DNA of 64,000 bases from Ktedonobacteria bacterium brp13 (GCA_015099395.1 AP024096.1:4650001-4714000), one strand, 5' to 3'; numbered from the stretch's first letter, positions 1-9,033 are shown. Notes: generated by a model from the letters alone, not told the origin. A program made the numbers and translations.

Positions 1-60
1 CTGTACTGGAGTCAACGTCTGAAGAAACATCCAATGATGCATGAGACAAAGGCACAACTT

Positions 61-1851
61 CTACAAAAGCAACAGGGAAAATGTCGCTGGTGTGAACTGC
101 ACTTCAAAGATGAGGATATCTGGACGTGCCTCTTTGTAGCGTTTGATTATAACTGTCGCTCTTTCTTCTGCTTCTGCTCGTGTTCGTTCTCGTTGTTGTC
201 GCAATTTGTCTACGTCATTCTTATGCTGCGCCTCCAGATCTTCCAGTTTTTTTACATACTTAGAAGTATATTGGTCTATCTCCTTCTTTTTTTGTGTTTC
301 TAGATTATCGATTTTTCCCTCTACTTCAGAGGTGTTTTTGTAGAGGCCCTTCATCAGTTTGATATGGTTGTCATAGTTTGACCGTATTTGTTTTGTGTCT
401 TGGTCATATCGCTTTGAGAGCTCACTCAACTTACCTTTGTACTGCTTATCTAGTTTTGCTCCCCGATACGAAGCTATATCTCTCAAAGACCCCCCATCCA
501 GTCTTGTCTCAAAATCATTTATCGCTTGCTTTATTTTTTTGGGATGGTTCAATTCCAGAACATGCTGATCACTGTTAGATTGCTCCTGGCTGTGTTCAAC
601 ACCTTTCCCTTTCTCTCGTGGATGTTGCTCTTGATTTGACTCGTGTCGTACGACATTGAAATGTTTACTCTGATCGAGAGCTTGACGGAAGAGCAGGTCA
701 AGAGCCTGAGCAGGATCATGGGAAAGGGCTCGGCGTGTGGCGGCAATCTGCGAGGTTCCTGTCCGATGGATCAAAGTGAGAGCCACATTCCGCAAGGTTG
801 CGAGAATCTGAGGGGCGTCGCCCGTGAGCAGACGAGAGCGGTCTTCGCCAAACGTCACATCGCGAACGTAATGAGAGCCGTTTTCAATTGACCAGTGGCC
901 TCGGATCACGGCCAGGAGACGTTCAGGAGAAGCTTGAAGAGCCGAGAGATTGGTAATGAGATACACGATTTCTGTTGTCGTGCCTTTTTTCGTGGTCACG
1001 ACACGCGTCAACTGGGCCACCTGATGAATGTGGGGCCAGGTTGCATGCAAGTAGGTATTCATCTCAGAGGTCACGCGGATCGAGCGATGTTCCACACGTC
1101 CCCGCTGACGATCCCAGGTTTCGCCCTCAACGAAACGGGCATGGGGATCAGCAAAGGAGGTTTGTAAATCTTGTAAGAGCGTCGGTTGGTTGTCCTTGAC
1201 GGTCAACACGGTGAATGCTTGGCAGTCATGAACGACCTGCATCCACTTCACCTGAGTATGCAGGGCATCTGCGATGTAGATGCGTCCCGGTTGGGCAATG
1301 AGGGGGAGCATGGCTTGAGCCACGGGGATCTCATTGGTTTTGTCCTCGACGCGCACCTGGAGCAGTGTCTCTTGCTCGTCATGCGTGCGAAATGAGAGCA
1401 GGTTGGGGGCAGCTTGGTCAAACAGTTTGGCACCCCGAACCACCTTGCCATCCAGCGCAATGGGCGAAGCGGAGTCAGGATGCAGCGTAGCGCGAACCCA
1501 GCACGAGAGAAGCGTTTCCAACGCACTGATCGAGAGTCGAGGCAGCAGCCAGCGATAAAGGGCTCCCGTCGGGCTGAGATACCGTCTTTTGCCAAATACT
1601 TGCTCTAAAAGTGGGCGCTGGCCTCGGCACCATTGCGCAATGGCTTCACTGTGATTACAGTTGCAGAGCAGTGCCGCAACCAGACACGTCAGCAAAAATG
1701 GCAAGTCGTAACGCAATCCATGACGGGACCGAGGATCAGGAAGAGAGGCAAACGCTTGTGATAGGCTCAAAAGTGCGTATTTGGTGCGCATCTGCTCGCG
1801 TTGCTCAGCGCTCAAAGCAGAAAGGGGCTGGGAAAATGCGGTACAATCCAT
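61..1851 (-). CDS. ISAs1-family transposase reading through into a coiled-coil host fragment
   Basis: Residues 1 to about 390 form an ISAs1-type (H-repeat-associated) DDE transposase that would move its element by cut-and-paste. The catalytic acids are visible as the Asp in IALDGKVVRGAK, the Asp in YIADALHTQ and the Glu in WSIENGSHY. I start it at the ATG at 1849-1851, preceded by an AGGAG box, and not at the upstream in-frame Met. After the usual end of the family (near KHFNVV, about position 655) the frame continues for some 190 residues of charged coiled coil with no family resemblance to transposases. This looks like the remaining 3' part of an interrupted host gene, so the protein is probably an accidental chimera. 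No matching N-terminal host fragment lies on the other side of the element. Confidence 0.85.
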   Translation of the reverse strand: MDCTAFSQPLSALSAEQREQMRTKYALLSLSQAFASLPDPRSRHGLRYDLPFLLTCLVAALLCNCNHSEAIAQWCRGQRPLLEQVFGKRRYLSPTGALYRWLLPRLSISALETLLSCWVRATLHPDSASPIALDGKVVRGAKLFDQAAPNLLSFRTHDEQETLLQVRVEDKTNEIPVAQAMLPLIAQPGRIYIADALHTQVKWMQVVHDCQAFTVLTVKDNQPTLLQDLQTSFADPHARFVEGETWDRQRGRVEHRSIRVTSEMNTYLHATWPHIHQVAQLTRVVTTKKGTTTEIVYLITNLSALQASPERLLAVIRGHWSIENGSHYVRDVTFGEDRSRLLTGDAPQILATLRNVALTLIHRTGTSQIAATRRALSHDPAQALDLLFRQALDQSKHFNVVRHESNQEQHPREKGKGVEHSQEQSNSDQHVLELNHPKKIKQAINDFETRLDGGSLRDIASYRGAKLDKQYKGKLSELSKRYDQDTKQIRSNYDNHIKLMKGLYKNTSEVEGKIDNLETQKKKEIDQYTSKYVKKLEDLEAQHKNDVDKLRQQRERTRAEAEERATVIIKRYKEARPDILIFEVQFTPATFSLLLL

Positions 1852-1945
1852 AACGGAGACTCCTGTTGATTCAGATGAATTTTTGCATTTCCATCTTATC
1901 AGCTTTGGAGTCTTCCGTCTCAGCAATAATTTTCAGACCCTGGGA
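655..1945 (-). mobile_element. ISAs1-family insertion sequence, approximate limits
   Basis: The limits are estimates. The transposase-start side ends near the sequence CAGGGTCTGAAAATTATTGC (read on the minus strand, about 1926-1945). The other side probably ends near CATTGAAATGTTTAC, at about 654-668. The two ends share only a TGAAA-like core and I could not confirm a clean terminal inverted repeat or target duplication. The element sits between a coiled-coil fragment and a truncated membrane-protein gene, so it may have taken part in a deletion. Confidence 0.5.
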
Positions 1946-1989
1946 TCAAGGGTTCGCTTCAGGCTATCGGCCTGGCGACATCTGGAAGT

Positions 1990-2316
1990 TTAAGCGACCC
2001 AATAGTGGCTGATGAACAATATGATGTTGAAAGTAAAGAGCGCCAGAGATAATGCCAGACATACTGTGGCTAACCGTTGCTGCTTCCAACTGGCACTGAT
2101 GATCACGATGGGAAACACAATAAGCATATAGCGCGGAAGAGCGGTTAACGCGTCGATGGTGCCGAGAGGATAACAGAGTGGAAAAATGATGAGGACCAGA
2201 GCGAAAAGAGCATAGTGTAGAGGTAAACATTTCCAGTTGCTCCCAAGGACAACGATGGGAACGAAGATTATCTTGTAAATCCTAACTTTAAACTGGTCGT
2301 TACAGATTTGGCCAGT
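1990..2316 (-). pseudogene. C-terminal remnant of a polytopic membrane protein, possibly a glycosyltransferase
   Basis: A minus-strand frame with no start codon encodes about 90 residues of alternating hydrophobic segments and stops at 1990-1992. It includes the stretch ALPRYMLIVFPIVII. An Ala-Leu-Pro-Arg-Tyr motif before a last hydrophobic helix is typical of the C-terminal end of PIG-V or GT39-like mannosyltransferases, so I read it as the broken tail of such a gene. The 5' part is missing and the frame runs into an inverted repeat at 2275-2333. The insertion sequence lies directly downstream. The family assignment is tentative; that it is a membrane-protein remnant is more secure. Confidence 0.5.
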
Positions 2317-2333
2317 TTAAAGTTGAGATTTAC
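2275..2333. repeat. Inverted repeat, 22-nt arms
   Basis: Arms at 2275-2296 and 2312-2333 match at 20 of 22 positions around a 15-nt loop. It lies just past the stop of the ECF-associated membrane protein (minus strand). It could end that transcript, though there is no T-run. It could also mark the edge of the rearranged region to its left. Confidence 0.55.
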
Positions 2334-2359
2334 AATGGAGCACAAGATACCGTTTGTGT

Positions 2360-3226
2360 TTATTTCACTATGAAATAGATCGTCCAGGCAAGTTGGTTGC
2401 CCCAATAGATTTCAACCTTATCCGATCCAGGCTGATTGTAGACCATGTTTTCCGTCGCATACGTCGTATACATCGAATCATGACCTTTTATGGCTGGCGA
2501 AATCGGCACAAGGTTCTCTTGCTTATAGAGTGTGCCATTTTGATACCACTTGAGGGTATCGTTTCCATTGATGTTTTGCCATGGTTTCGCGGCATATGCC
2601 ACACCAATTCTTTGCCCGGTGTTGAAGGTATAATTTTCTGCTGGGGTTAAGGTGGATGATTGGCCGTGTGAAGTGATATCTGGTGTAACTGTTCCTATCC
2701 GTTGTATCATGATTTCACTTGCTGCTGGCCCGGGCACTTTTGTCCCTGGGGCTGGCGTCTGATTTGTGATTGACTGCGTTTGATGCTGGCTAGCTGTCTG
2801 GCTGGAATGAGATGACAGACTCTGCTGGTGATAGCTAAAGATCAGAATGGCACTCGCAATAAGCAGTGCAACGACCAATCCCGATCCTATACCAGATAGA
2901 CGTTTCAAATTGTTTTTTCCCTTGCCATAGTTTCTTGAAATTACTTGATCTTGCATGTGACGATTCTCCTTTGCGATTTGATAGTCTTGCATTGATATTG
3001 GCATTTCCAATACTGTTGGCTGTTCTGTGTCCTGTATCTGCTGTGTGATGCGTTTCCAGGCACGATCCAATACTTCAGGATCATCCATATACTGTTCGTG
3101 TATCGCACGAAGCAACGGAACATGTTTTTGTTCTGTGATCTCTGCTTGCGCTTGTAGCTGTAAAAGTTTATCGATCTCTGTGTCTACGCTTTCAGGATAA
3201 AATTGATGATCATGATTTTTCATCAT
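2360..3226 (-). CDS. ECF-sigma-associated single-pass membrane protein, putative anti-sigma factor
   Basis: The protein has 288 residues. About 110 hydrophilic residues come first, followed by one membrane helix at about 113-131 (SGLVVALLIASAILIFSY). A Ser/Thr/Gln-rich linker and an outer domain of roughly 130 residues follow. The gene overlaps the 3' end of the ECF sigma gene by 17 bases, the usual arrangement of sigma and anti-sigma pairs. No HxxxCxxC zinc anti-sigma motif is present, so the role rests on topology and coupling. I infer that the inner segment holds the sigma factor at the membrane while the outer domain senses a signal. The outer domain is not one I recognise. Confidence 0.6.
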   Translation of the reverse strand: MMKNHDHQFYPESVDTEIDKLLQLQAQAEITEQKHVPLLRAIHEQYMDDPEVLDRAWKRITQQIQDTEQPTVLEMPISMQDYQIAKENRHMQDQVISRNYGKGKNNLKRLSGIGSGLVVALLIASAILIFSYHQQSLSSHSSQTASQHQTQSITNQTPAPGTKVPGPAASEIMIQRIGTVTPDITSHGQSSTLTPAENYTFNTGQRIGVAYAAKPWQNINGNDTLKWYQNGTLYKQENLVPISPAIKGHDSMYTTYATENMVYNQPGSDKVEIYWGNQLAWTIYFIVK

Positions 3227-3779
3227 GTTGTTCCTCCTGCTGCTGTTCGTAGAGCGAGCGCAATTTATTTAAGGCGCGGCTTAATATTGCCCGAATAGCA
3301 GATGCATTTTTATTCAGCCGCTTGCCGATTTCGACCGACTGCATATCATAGACGAAGCGTAACTGGAGTACCTCCTGTTGTAGCGCATTTAATTTTCTGA
3401 TATGCGTCCTCAGACGAGCATAATCTTCAGAGCGCAACGTTAACTGTTCTGGTAACTGATAGATATTGTCCTCCTCCAGAGCTCCGATAATCTCATCGAT
3501 TGATGATTGATCTCTATACCGGCGATTGCTACGATAGTGATCAACCATTTTATTGCGCGCAACTCGAAGGAGCCATGTTAATTGCTCATGAGAACTCATG
3601 TTTTGCAACACAGGATTCTTTAATGAAGCCATGAACACCTCTACCAGAATATCCTCTACATCTTCTTTTAAGATCAAACGTGTATTCAAATAACGCTGAA
3701 CTGTCTGTGCATGACGCTGGTAGAGGATGCCAACATCGATTTCTTCACGGGTAGAATAAGCGACCGGTCTATGCATCAA
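3210..3779 (-). CDS. ECF-subfamily RNA polymerase sigma factor
   Basis: A 189-residue sigma-70 factor with the two-domain ECF layout. Region 2 spans about residues 20-90 and includes EDVEDILVEVFMASL and the LLRVARNKMVDHYR stretch. Region 4 spans about 120-180, with LQQEVLQLRFVYDMQSVEIG and the recognition-helix area NKNASAIRAILSRAL. It should redirect RNA polymerase to a small regulon, probably including its own operon. The coupled downstream gene encodes a membrane protein likely to restrain it. The upstream region holds a near-perfect inverted repeat at 3925-3974. Length and motifs fit the family well; the signal and the exact ECF group cannot be told from sequence alone. Confidence 0.9.
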   Translation of the reverse strand: MMHRPVAYSTREEIDVGILYQRHAQTVQRYLNTRLILKEDVEDILVEVFMASLKNPVLQNMSSHEQLTWLLRVARNKMVDHYRSNRRYRDQSSIDEIIGALEEDNIYQLPEQLTLRSEDYARLRTHIRKLNALQQEVLQLRFVYDMQSVEIGKRLNKNASAIRAILSRALNKLRSLYEQQQEEQHDEKS

Positions 3780-3924
3780 TCTATTTCCTCTTCGTTTTTT
3801 GAGATCTCACTTTTTTCATCGGATACGGACACCAATGTGTGACGCATTTTTTTCTTTTTGGTGAAAAGGCAATCCCCCGAGACACTTCGGATAAGTTTGG
3901 CAACCATCTGTCAAATGCCAGATT

Positions 3925-3974
3925 AGTCTGGCAGTGATGCGATTCCAGTTAAAATTGGCGGTCACTGCCAAACT
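3925..3974. promoter_or_regulatory. Inverted repeat upstream of the ECF sigma operon
   Basis: AGTCTGGCAGTGA (3925-3937) and TCACTGCCAAACT (3962-3974) are complementary at 12 of 13 positions, 24 bases apart. Further TGGCA/TGCCA half-sites lie just upstream, around 3898-3920. It sits about 150 bases upstream of the sigma gene start and 75 upstream of a small plus-strand frame. It may be an operator pair or a cruciform; no regulator can be named. Confidence 0.4.
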
Positions 3975-4048
3975 CATTTAGCATCCGCACATCCTAAAGA
4001 GCGCTTTCTCGTATTTAATTTGGTGTATATAATGCAAATTCGTACTTA

Positions 4049-4264
4049 TTGATAGACACAGATATGAATAATAATGTATTTATGACCCTGGATAAGTCAT
4101 CGAGTGCAAGGGATATAGTCCGATGGACGTGGATACGGCGCAAGACGTACTTTGTAAATCAGGAACCCATGGTTCCGCTTGATGAACATAACCGGCAGAT
4201 GCAAGAGCTGCTAGCGCTGGTAGAGGCGAAAACCGGATTGGCATTGTATTATTTGCGGCACTAA
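4049..4264 (+). CDS. Small hypothetical protein
   Basis: A 71-residue frame, or 66 residues if started at the Met at 4064. It has a charged Arg/Trp-rich middle (IVRWTWIRRKTYF) and an amphipathic C-terminal helix. I recognise no family. In its favour, a perfect 24-bp hairpin follows the stop at once (4298-4360). Against it, there is no clear ribosome-binding site and the neighbouring DNA is full of decayed genes, so it may itself be a remnant. Confidence 0.35.
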   Translation: MIDTDMNNNVFMTLDKSSSARDIVRWTWIRRKTYFVNQEPMVPLDEHNRQMQELLALVEAKTGLALYYLRH

Positions 4265-4297
4265 ATAGCGGCGAAATTGATGCTATGCTAATTATCA

Positions 4298-4360
4298 GTC
4301 AGGCTATACAAGCAAGCTCACACATTCCAGGAGCACGTGAGCTTGCTTGTATAGCCTGAC
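4298..4360. terminator. Perfect 24-bp hairpin
   Basis: Arms at 4298-4321 and 4337-4360 are perfectly complementary around a 15-nt loop. There is no strong T-run on either side. Given its place between a small plus-strand frame and a broken minus-strand gene, it could end transcription from both sides. The perfect arms could also be the ends of a small mobile repeat. Confidence 0.55.
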
Positions 4361-4405
4361 GTATAGGATGGTAGAGACCGAAGCAGGAAAATCAATCCTG
4401 AAGTA

Positions 4406-4690
4406 TCAGCTGATAAGATCTCTGCTCGACTTTGCACGGGAGGAGAAGAACGCGCCACCTAATGCGCCGATCAAGGGACCAACCACCAGAGATGCAATCA
4501 ACAGGGCAATAGTCCCCCAGACAATTAAGACGATCGACCATCCTAGCGCATCGCCACTTCCTCCGGACGCTGGAAGAAAGATGAAGCAGCACGCGACCAG
4601 GATGATGGCGGTGATGACGATGGTTACGGGTCCCAGTATGAGTCCGCAGAGCGCGCCAACGCATAGATTGACAAGACAATGGCACGCCGC
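4406..4690 (-). pseudogene. Frameshifted small two-helix membrane protein
   Basis: The minus strand has an open frame of about 95 codons ending at 4406-4408. It encodes two clear hydrophobic helices, including GLILGPVTIVITAIILVACC and VLIVWGTIALLIASLVVGPL, plus a short basic tail. It has no ATG, GTG or TTG start in frame. An overlapping frame just upstream offers a plausible start (MVVAASVSG), so one frameshift near 4670-4690 would restore a gene of about 110 residues. I cannot exclude a sequencing error. The family is unknown. Confidence 0.4.
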
Positions 4691-4757
4691 TTACACTAGC
4701 AGCAACAACCATGAACCTGAAGCATATCCACGCGCTGACAGATAGAGGAGGAAAAAA

Positions 4758-5978
4758 ATGAGCACAGTACACGAAATGTTAGAGATGAGTGGCCATATTA
4801 TCGACTCATGGACACTGCCAAAGGCCTGGGATACGATCATGGATCGCGGTGGCAATTTTGAGGTAGAGGAGATGCAGGTTGGGGCCACCAAAGACGATAC
4901 GAGCTATGTACGCCTCAAGGTTTCGGCACCTGACGATGAGACCCTGGATCTGATTATTTCTGAGCTACAACAGCTTGGCGCGGTCCTACAACATGCCCAC
5001 GATGTCGTTAGCGAGCGCGTCGAACAGGATGGTGTCCTACCCGAGAAGTTCTACTCGACCACCAATCTGCCAACCCAGGTCCGCCTTAATGGGCAGTGGA
5101 TCACGGTCGAGGGCATCGAGATGGATGTTGCAGTGATTGTCGATCGCGAGCAGAGTCAGGCCTATTGCCGTCCAATGCATGATGTATTCGTCGGCGACAA
5201 TGTCGTTGTCGGGCATGATGGGATCCGTGTGCAGCCCTACGCACGTGAACGCGAGCGCGAAACCTTCGCGTTCATGCAGAGCGACGTCTCCTCTGAGAAG
5301 ACGAAGGTCTCATCAATCCATACGATTGCACGCCAGATGAAAGAGGTGCGGGCACGTAACGGCAAGATCCTGTTTGTGCTGGGTCCCGCGGTCATTCATA
5401 CTGGCGCGGGCCGCTATGTCGCCGATCTTATCCGCCATGATTATGTACAGGTTATCTTTGGTGGCAACGCCATTATCACCCACGACATCGAATCCTCGCT
5501 CTTCGGCACCTCTCTCGGTGTCGATCTCAAGGTCGGCGAACAGGTTGAGGGCGGACATCGTAATCACCTGCGCGCGATCAATGCGATTCGCGCGGTCGGC
5601 TCGGTCGAGAAAGCTATCGAGGTGGGACTACTACGTTCAGGGATCACCTATGAGGCGGTCAAAAAGAACGTACCAATGATCCTGGCTGGCTCTGTACGCG
5701 ACGATGGTCCGATGCCGGGCGTGATCTCGGATATGCAAGAGGCACAGCATCGTATGCGCGAGCAGATCCCGGGCGTCGAGATGACGCTGATGATCGCTAC
5801 GATGCTGCATGCTATCGCCACCGGCAATATGCTCCCTGCCCATATCCGTACCGTCGTTGTCGATATCAACCAATCGGTCGTCACCAAGCTAGCCGACCGT
5901 GGCAGCTTCCAGGCACTAGGACTGGTCACCGACGCCGAACTATTCTTGCGCGAACTACGTAACGCCTTGCTGGATTAA
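4758..5978 (+). CDS. Ornithine cyclodeaminase, TIGR00300 / LOR-SDH-like family
   Basis: The protein has 406 residues and matches the TIGR00300 family, whose members include the archaeal-type ornithine cyclodeaminase and the C-terminal half of cyanobacterial AgrE/ArgZ. Characterised relatives use NAD to turn ornithine into proline and ammonia. The N-terminal LOR/SDH-like region spans about residues 1-180 (for example TTNLPTQVRLNGQW). The C-terminal half carries a nucleotide-binding-like core with FVLGPAVIHTGAGRYVADLI, VIFGGNAIITHDIE and ILAGSVRDDGPMPG. An AGGAGG box lies just before the start. A convergent regulator follows across a shared hairpin. No arginine or proline genes lie nearby, so the reaction is inferred from family alone. 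Confidence 0.75.
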   Translation: MSTVHEMLEMSGHIIDSWTLPKAWDTIMDRGGNFEVEEMQVGATKDDTSYVRLKVSAPDDETLDLIISELQQLGAVLQHAHDVVSERVEQDGVLPEKFYSTTNLPTQVRLNGQWITVEGIEMDVAVIVDREQSQAYCRPMHDVFVGDNVVVGHDGIRVQPYARERERETFAFMQSDVSSEKTKVSSIHTIARQMKEVRARNGKILFVLGPAVIHTGAGRYVADLIRHDYVQVIFGGNAIITHDIESSLFGTSLGVDLKVGEQVEGGHRNHLRAINAIRAVGSVEKAIEVGLLRSGITYEAVKKNVPMILAGSVRDDGPMPGVISDMQEAQHRMREQIPGVEMTLMIATMLHAIATGNMLPAHIRTVVVDINQSVVTKLADRGSFQALGLVTDAELFLRELRNALLD

Positions 5979-5995
5979 TCTCGCTGTGAAGAAGC

Positions 5996-6023
5996 GGGGA
6001 AGAGTAAGAAAATGCTCTTCCCC
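5996..6023. terminator. Bidirectional terminator between convergent genes
   Basis: GGGGAAGAG (5996-6004) pairs with CTCTTCCCC (6015-6023), followed by TTT. It sits between the cyclodeaminase gene and the convergent WYL regulator and can serve both. Confidence 0.7.
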
Positions 6024-6049
6024 TTTGCACGTAAATTGCCAGAACCTGG

Positions 6050-7027
6050 TCAGGGAGTGGGCAGAGTGGGTAGCGAGCGTTCAGCTTGCGTGAGAATAGT
6101 CTGCGCAATGCGTTGTAGCTCGCTACGTAGTTCAACAGGCTGGCAAATAATAAAAGGACAGCCAAGCTTGATCAGGATGTGAGCGATCCACTCCAGGCGA
6201 TCGACATAGCAGCGCATCATCACCCCTGCCTCGACCACTTCAAGCAAGGCCAGCGCAGGTGGCAGAATACGTTGAGCCTCATCTAAATCCACCTCTAGCA
6301 GCACTTCAACGAACCATGTCCCGGGCGTACTTGGCAGCGCACGGAGGACGAAGTCCAGGCAATCAAAGTCGTCAGGCGGCACAAACGACGGCTCACGCTC
6401 CTCCAGTGCAACGATACGATCCAGGCGCAGTGTGCGCATCTCAGCACGCAGATGGCAATAACCGACAACGTACCAATAGCCTGTGCGATAGACCAGACCA
6501 TAGGGATCAAACTCGCGCTCGGTCTCTGTATTACTATAAGCACTATAGCGTAGCCAGACCCGCCGATTGCGCGCTGAGGCATTACTCAACGCAACGACAA
6601 TCTCAGCCCGTGGTAGGACAACAGCAGGCAGGGTGATATCGATTGAGAGCGTCGATTGTAGCGCCTGCGTCTGCTCACGTAGCGCCGCAGGTAAGACACG
6701 ACCAATCTTCGCCAGAGCACTCTCAGCGGCAGGGGTCGCCAGACTCAAACCCATCTTGCGTGCGATCAACAGACCCAGCGTGACCGCCATCGCCTCATCA
6801 TCACGCAACATCAGTGGCGGCAACTTGAAACCAGCACGTAGACGATACGTCCCATAGCGACCCCGCGTCCCCTCCACCGGTATCCCCATATCCTGCAACA
6901 TCGTGATATAACGCCGCACCGTCCGTTGATCCACCTCCAACCGATCAGACAACTCGCGTCCACTGATCGTCTGACGCGACTGTAACAATTCCAGCACAGT
7001 GAGCACACGCGTCGTCGGAAAATACAT
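6050..7027 (-). CDS. WYL-domain transcriptional regulator, DeoR/YafY-like
   Basis: A 325-residue regulator. The N-terminal winged helix spans residues 1-60, with the recognition segment RELSDRLEVDQRTVRRYITM. A WYL domain follows at about 140-220 (RRVWLRYSAYSN, YGLVYRTGYWYVVGYC, RLDRI) and a C-terminal WCX-like region closes the protein. WYL domains are thought to bind ligands, including nucleic-acid-related ones, and to control the N-terminal DNA-binding part. The gene is divergent from the isochorismatase-like gene 99 bases away, which is a plausible target along with itself. Confidence 0.85.
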   Translation of the reverse strand: MYFPTTRVLTVLELLQSRQTISGRELSDRLEVDQRTVRRYITMLQDMGIPVEGTRGRYGTYRLRAGFKLPPLMLRDDEAMAVTLGLLIARKMGLSLATPAAESALAKIGRVLPAALREQTQALQSTLSIDITLPAVVLPRAEIVVALSNASARNRRVWLRYSAYSNTETEREFDPYGLVYRTGYWYVVGYCHLRAEMRTLRLDRIVALEEREPSFVPPDDFDCLDFVLRALPSTPGTWFVEVLLEVDLDEAQRILPPALALLEVVEAGVMMRCYVDRLEWIAHILIKLGCPFIICQPVELRSELQRIAQTILTQAERSLPTLPTP

Positions 7028-7126
7028 AGTAGAATCTCCTTATTCAACCATATTAGGGCAGATTTTAACCTCTTTTTCTGCTAAACTCAAGATAGTGTAG
7101 ACGCGAATAAAGAAGAGGGATAATCT

Positions 7127-7702
7127 ATGGCAGCCACAAAAATAGCAGAAAACAGTGCACTCGTGATCATCGATATACAGGTTGGCATGATCAAGTCCGA
7201 ACGAGCAAACCATACCGTTGCACTCGCTAATATATGTACATTGCTAGAGCGCGCACGAGCGAGCGCACTACCAATCATCTATATTCAGCATGATGGCCCT
7301 GAAGGTCATGGCCTGGCACGAGGATCGGATAACTGGCAGATCCATCCCGCCATCGCGCCACACGCAGGTGAGATCATCGTCCATAAGACAGCCTCCGATG
7401 GCTTCCATAAAACATCATTACATACAGAGTTACAACGTCTCCATATTCAACATTTAATCGTAGCTGGTGGTCAGACCGATTTTTGCGTCGATACAACGGT
7501 CAGACGGGCAACCACGTTCGGTTATGATGTCACGCTGGTCAGTGACGCACATCTGACCTACGATGGTGATACTCTGAGCGAGACCCAGATTGTGGCCTTC
7601 TATAATGAGACCCTGGCTGGCTTTCAGACCGACGAGGCTGTGATTCGCGTCGTACCCACCGAAGATCTGCTCTTCCCAGCGGTAGCGACAGCCGTACAGT
7701 AA
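7127..7702 (+). CDS. Isochorismatase-family cysteine hydrolase
   Basis: A 191-residue hydrolase of the isochorismatase-like fold. The expected triad is visible: Asp in ALVIIDIQVGM, Lys in IIVHKTASDGF and the nucleophile Cys in GGQTDFCVDTTVR. The family includes nicotinamidases, N-carbamoyl amidohydrolases and isochorismatases; nothing here decides the substrate. It is probably cytoplasmic, with no signal peptide. It is divergent from the WYL regulator and followed 46 bases later by the DNA glycosylase gene on the same strand, so the two may be co-transcribed. Confidence 0.8.
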   Translation: MAATKIAENSALVIIDIQVGMIKSERANHTVALANICTLLERARASALPIIYIQHDGPEGHGLARGSDNWQIHPAIAPHAGEIIVHKTASDGFHKTSLHTELQRLHIQHLIVAGGQTDFCVDTTVRRATTFGYDVTLVSDAHLTYDGDTLSETQIVAFYNETLAGFQTDEAVIRVVPTEDLLFPAVATAVQ

Positions 7703-7748
7703 TAAGCATCCAGGCAAAGCATAGAAAGAAGCGGCGGGCACTACATCC

Positions 7749-8927
7749 ATGAGTATTCAACTATCACATGAGGAGGCACGTCGCTTCCTTGCCACCTATC
7801 ATTTTACGCAGAGCGATCTGGCCGGTATCTTCACACGCCTGGGAACGGTCCAGTATGATCCGCTCAATCCGGTCGGGCGCAATGCGGACCTCGTCTTACA
7901 GGCCCGTGTCCCCGGCTATCGCGTCGATGACTGGCAAGCAGCGGCCTATACACAGCGCCTGATCTACGACGCCTGGGATAAACAAGCCTGCCTGGTACCA
8001 ATAAGCGACTGGTCGTTCCGTGCTCAGACCCGTGCGTATCATCAGCCATATCACGATCGCGAGATCTTGCAGGGCGAACCCGATATTGTAGAGAAGATCT
8101 ATGCAGCTATCGATGCACGTGGACCGCTCTCCTCACAAGATTTCGAGGATCGCGTCCATATGCATGACGACAACTCCTGGTATGGCGTCACCAATACCAA
8201 GCGAGTATTACGCTCAATGTGGGCCAACGGACTGCTACTGACCCATCATCGCCAGCATGGTCGCCACTACTACGAGCGTCCCGAACGCGTCATCCCCAGC
8301 CAATACTTTACCAGCAGCGGACATCCCAATCAAGAGAGCTATTATCGCTGGATCATTGCCCGCCGCTATCAAGCTGTCGGCCTGCTACGCTCTAATGCCG
8401 AAGCCGCTATCTGGAGCGCCTGTGGCAGCAGTGAGCAGCGTCGTACAGCCCTGGCACAGCTCGTAGAAGCTGGCACCCTCATCCCCGTCCAGCTAGGCGA
8501 GCAACGCTGGCAATACTATATGCACCGCGACGCCCAGCCGTACCTTGACAGGCCAGCAGCAACACCCCGCGTCATCTTTCTGGGTCCACTGGATAGCCTG
8601 ATCTGGGATCGCAAAGCCATCCAACAGCTCTACAACTACAACTATCTCTGGGAGGTCTACAAACCGGTCACACAGAGACGCTGGGGCTATTATGTCCTAC
8701 CCGTCTTCTACCAGGATCGCTTTATCGCGCGCGTAGATTCCCGTCTGGTTGGTAAGACCTGGACCATCGCACGCTGGTGGTGGGAAGAAGATATCGTACC
8801 AGATGCCACCCTGTTAGAGCGACTACGCATAGCTATCACAGCCTTCATGGCGTATATGGGCGCAGACGACGTGTACATGGCAGAAGACGGCGACGCACTA
8901 CTAAAAAAGGTCGTTGCAGATTTGTAG
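7749..8927 (+). CDS. AlkZ/YcaQ-like DNA glycosylase (HTH_42 family)
   Basis: A 392-residue protein of the HTH_42 winged-helix family that includes the interstrand-crosslink glycosylases AlkZ and YcaQ. The family active-site motif is present as Gln35-Tyr36-Asp37 in LGTVQYDPLNPVGRNADL. That is the Q-phi-D form, as in E. coli YcaQ, and unlike the Q-phi-Q of Streptomyces AlkZ. The tandem winged helices follow, with conserved blocks such as YDAWDKQACLVP and FLGPLDSLIWDR. It should act on bulky or crosslinking alkyl adducts in DNA. A 49-base segment of its 3' region (8662-8710) recurs, decayed, at 12012-12060. Confidence 0.8.
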   Translation: MSIQLSHEEARRFLATYHFTQSDLAGIFTRLGTVQYDPLNPVGRNADLVLQARVPGYRVDDWQAAAYTQRLIYDAWDKQACLVPISDWSFRAQTRAYHQPYHDREILQGEPDIVEKIYAAIDARGPLSSQDFEDRVHMHDDNSWYGVTNTKRVLRSMWANGLLLTHHRQHGRHYYERPERVIPSQYFTSSGHPNQESYYRWIIARRYQAVGLLRSNAEAAIWSACGSSEQRRTALAQLVEAGTLIPVQLGEQRWQYYMHRDAQPYLDRPAATPRVIFLGPLDSLIWDRKAIQQLYNYNYLWEVYKPVTQRRWGYYVLPVFYQDRFIARVDSRLVGKTWTIARWWWEEDIVPDATLLERLRIAITAFMAYMGADDVYMAEDGDALLKKVVADL

Positions 8928-9007
8928 CCAGCCGAGAAATAGCTTTCCTCGCGCACCAGAGATAGTGCATGCTATTACAGGAAATGATGGGGGGGGGTGA
9001 CAATGTA

Positions 9008-9033
9008 TTCTAGCATCTTTACAGGCAATAGTG
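9008..9033 (+). repeat. Single end of a repeat also found at 57.1-57.3 kb
   Basis: These 26 bases match 57306-57331 at 24 positions, and the following bases resemble those outside the 57-kb arms. This is one of the ends of the long inverted repeat there, apparently a solo or decayed copy. It follows a run of ten G residues near 8989-8998. Confidence 0.55.
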
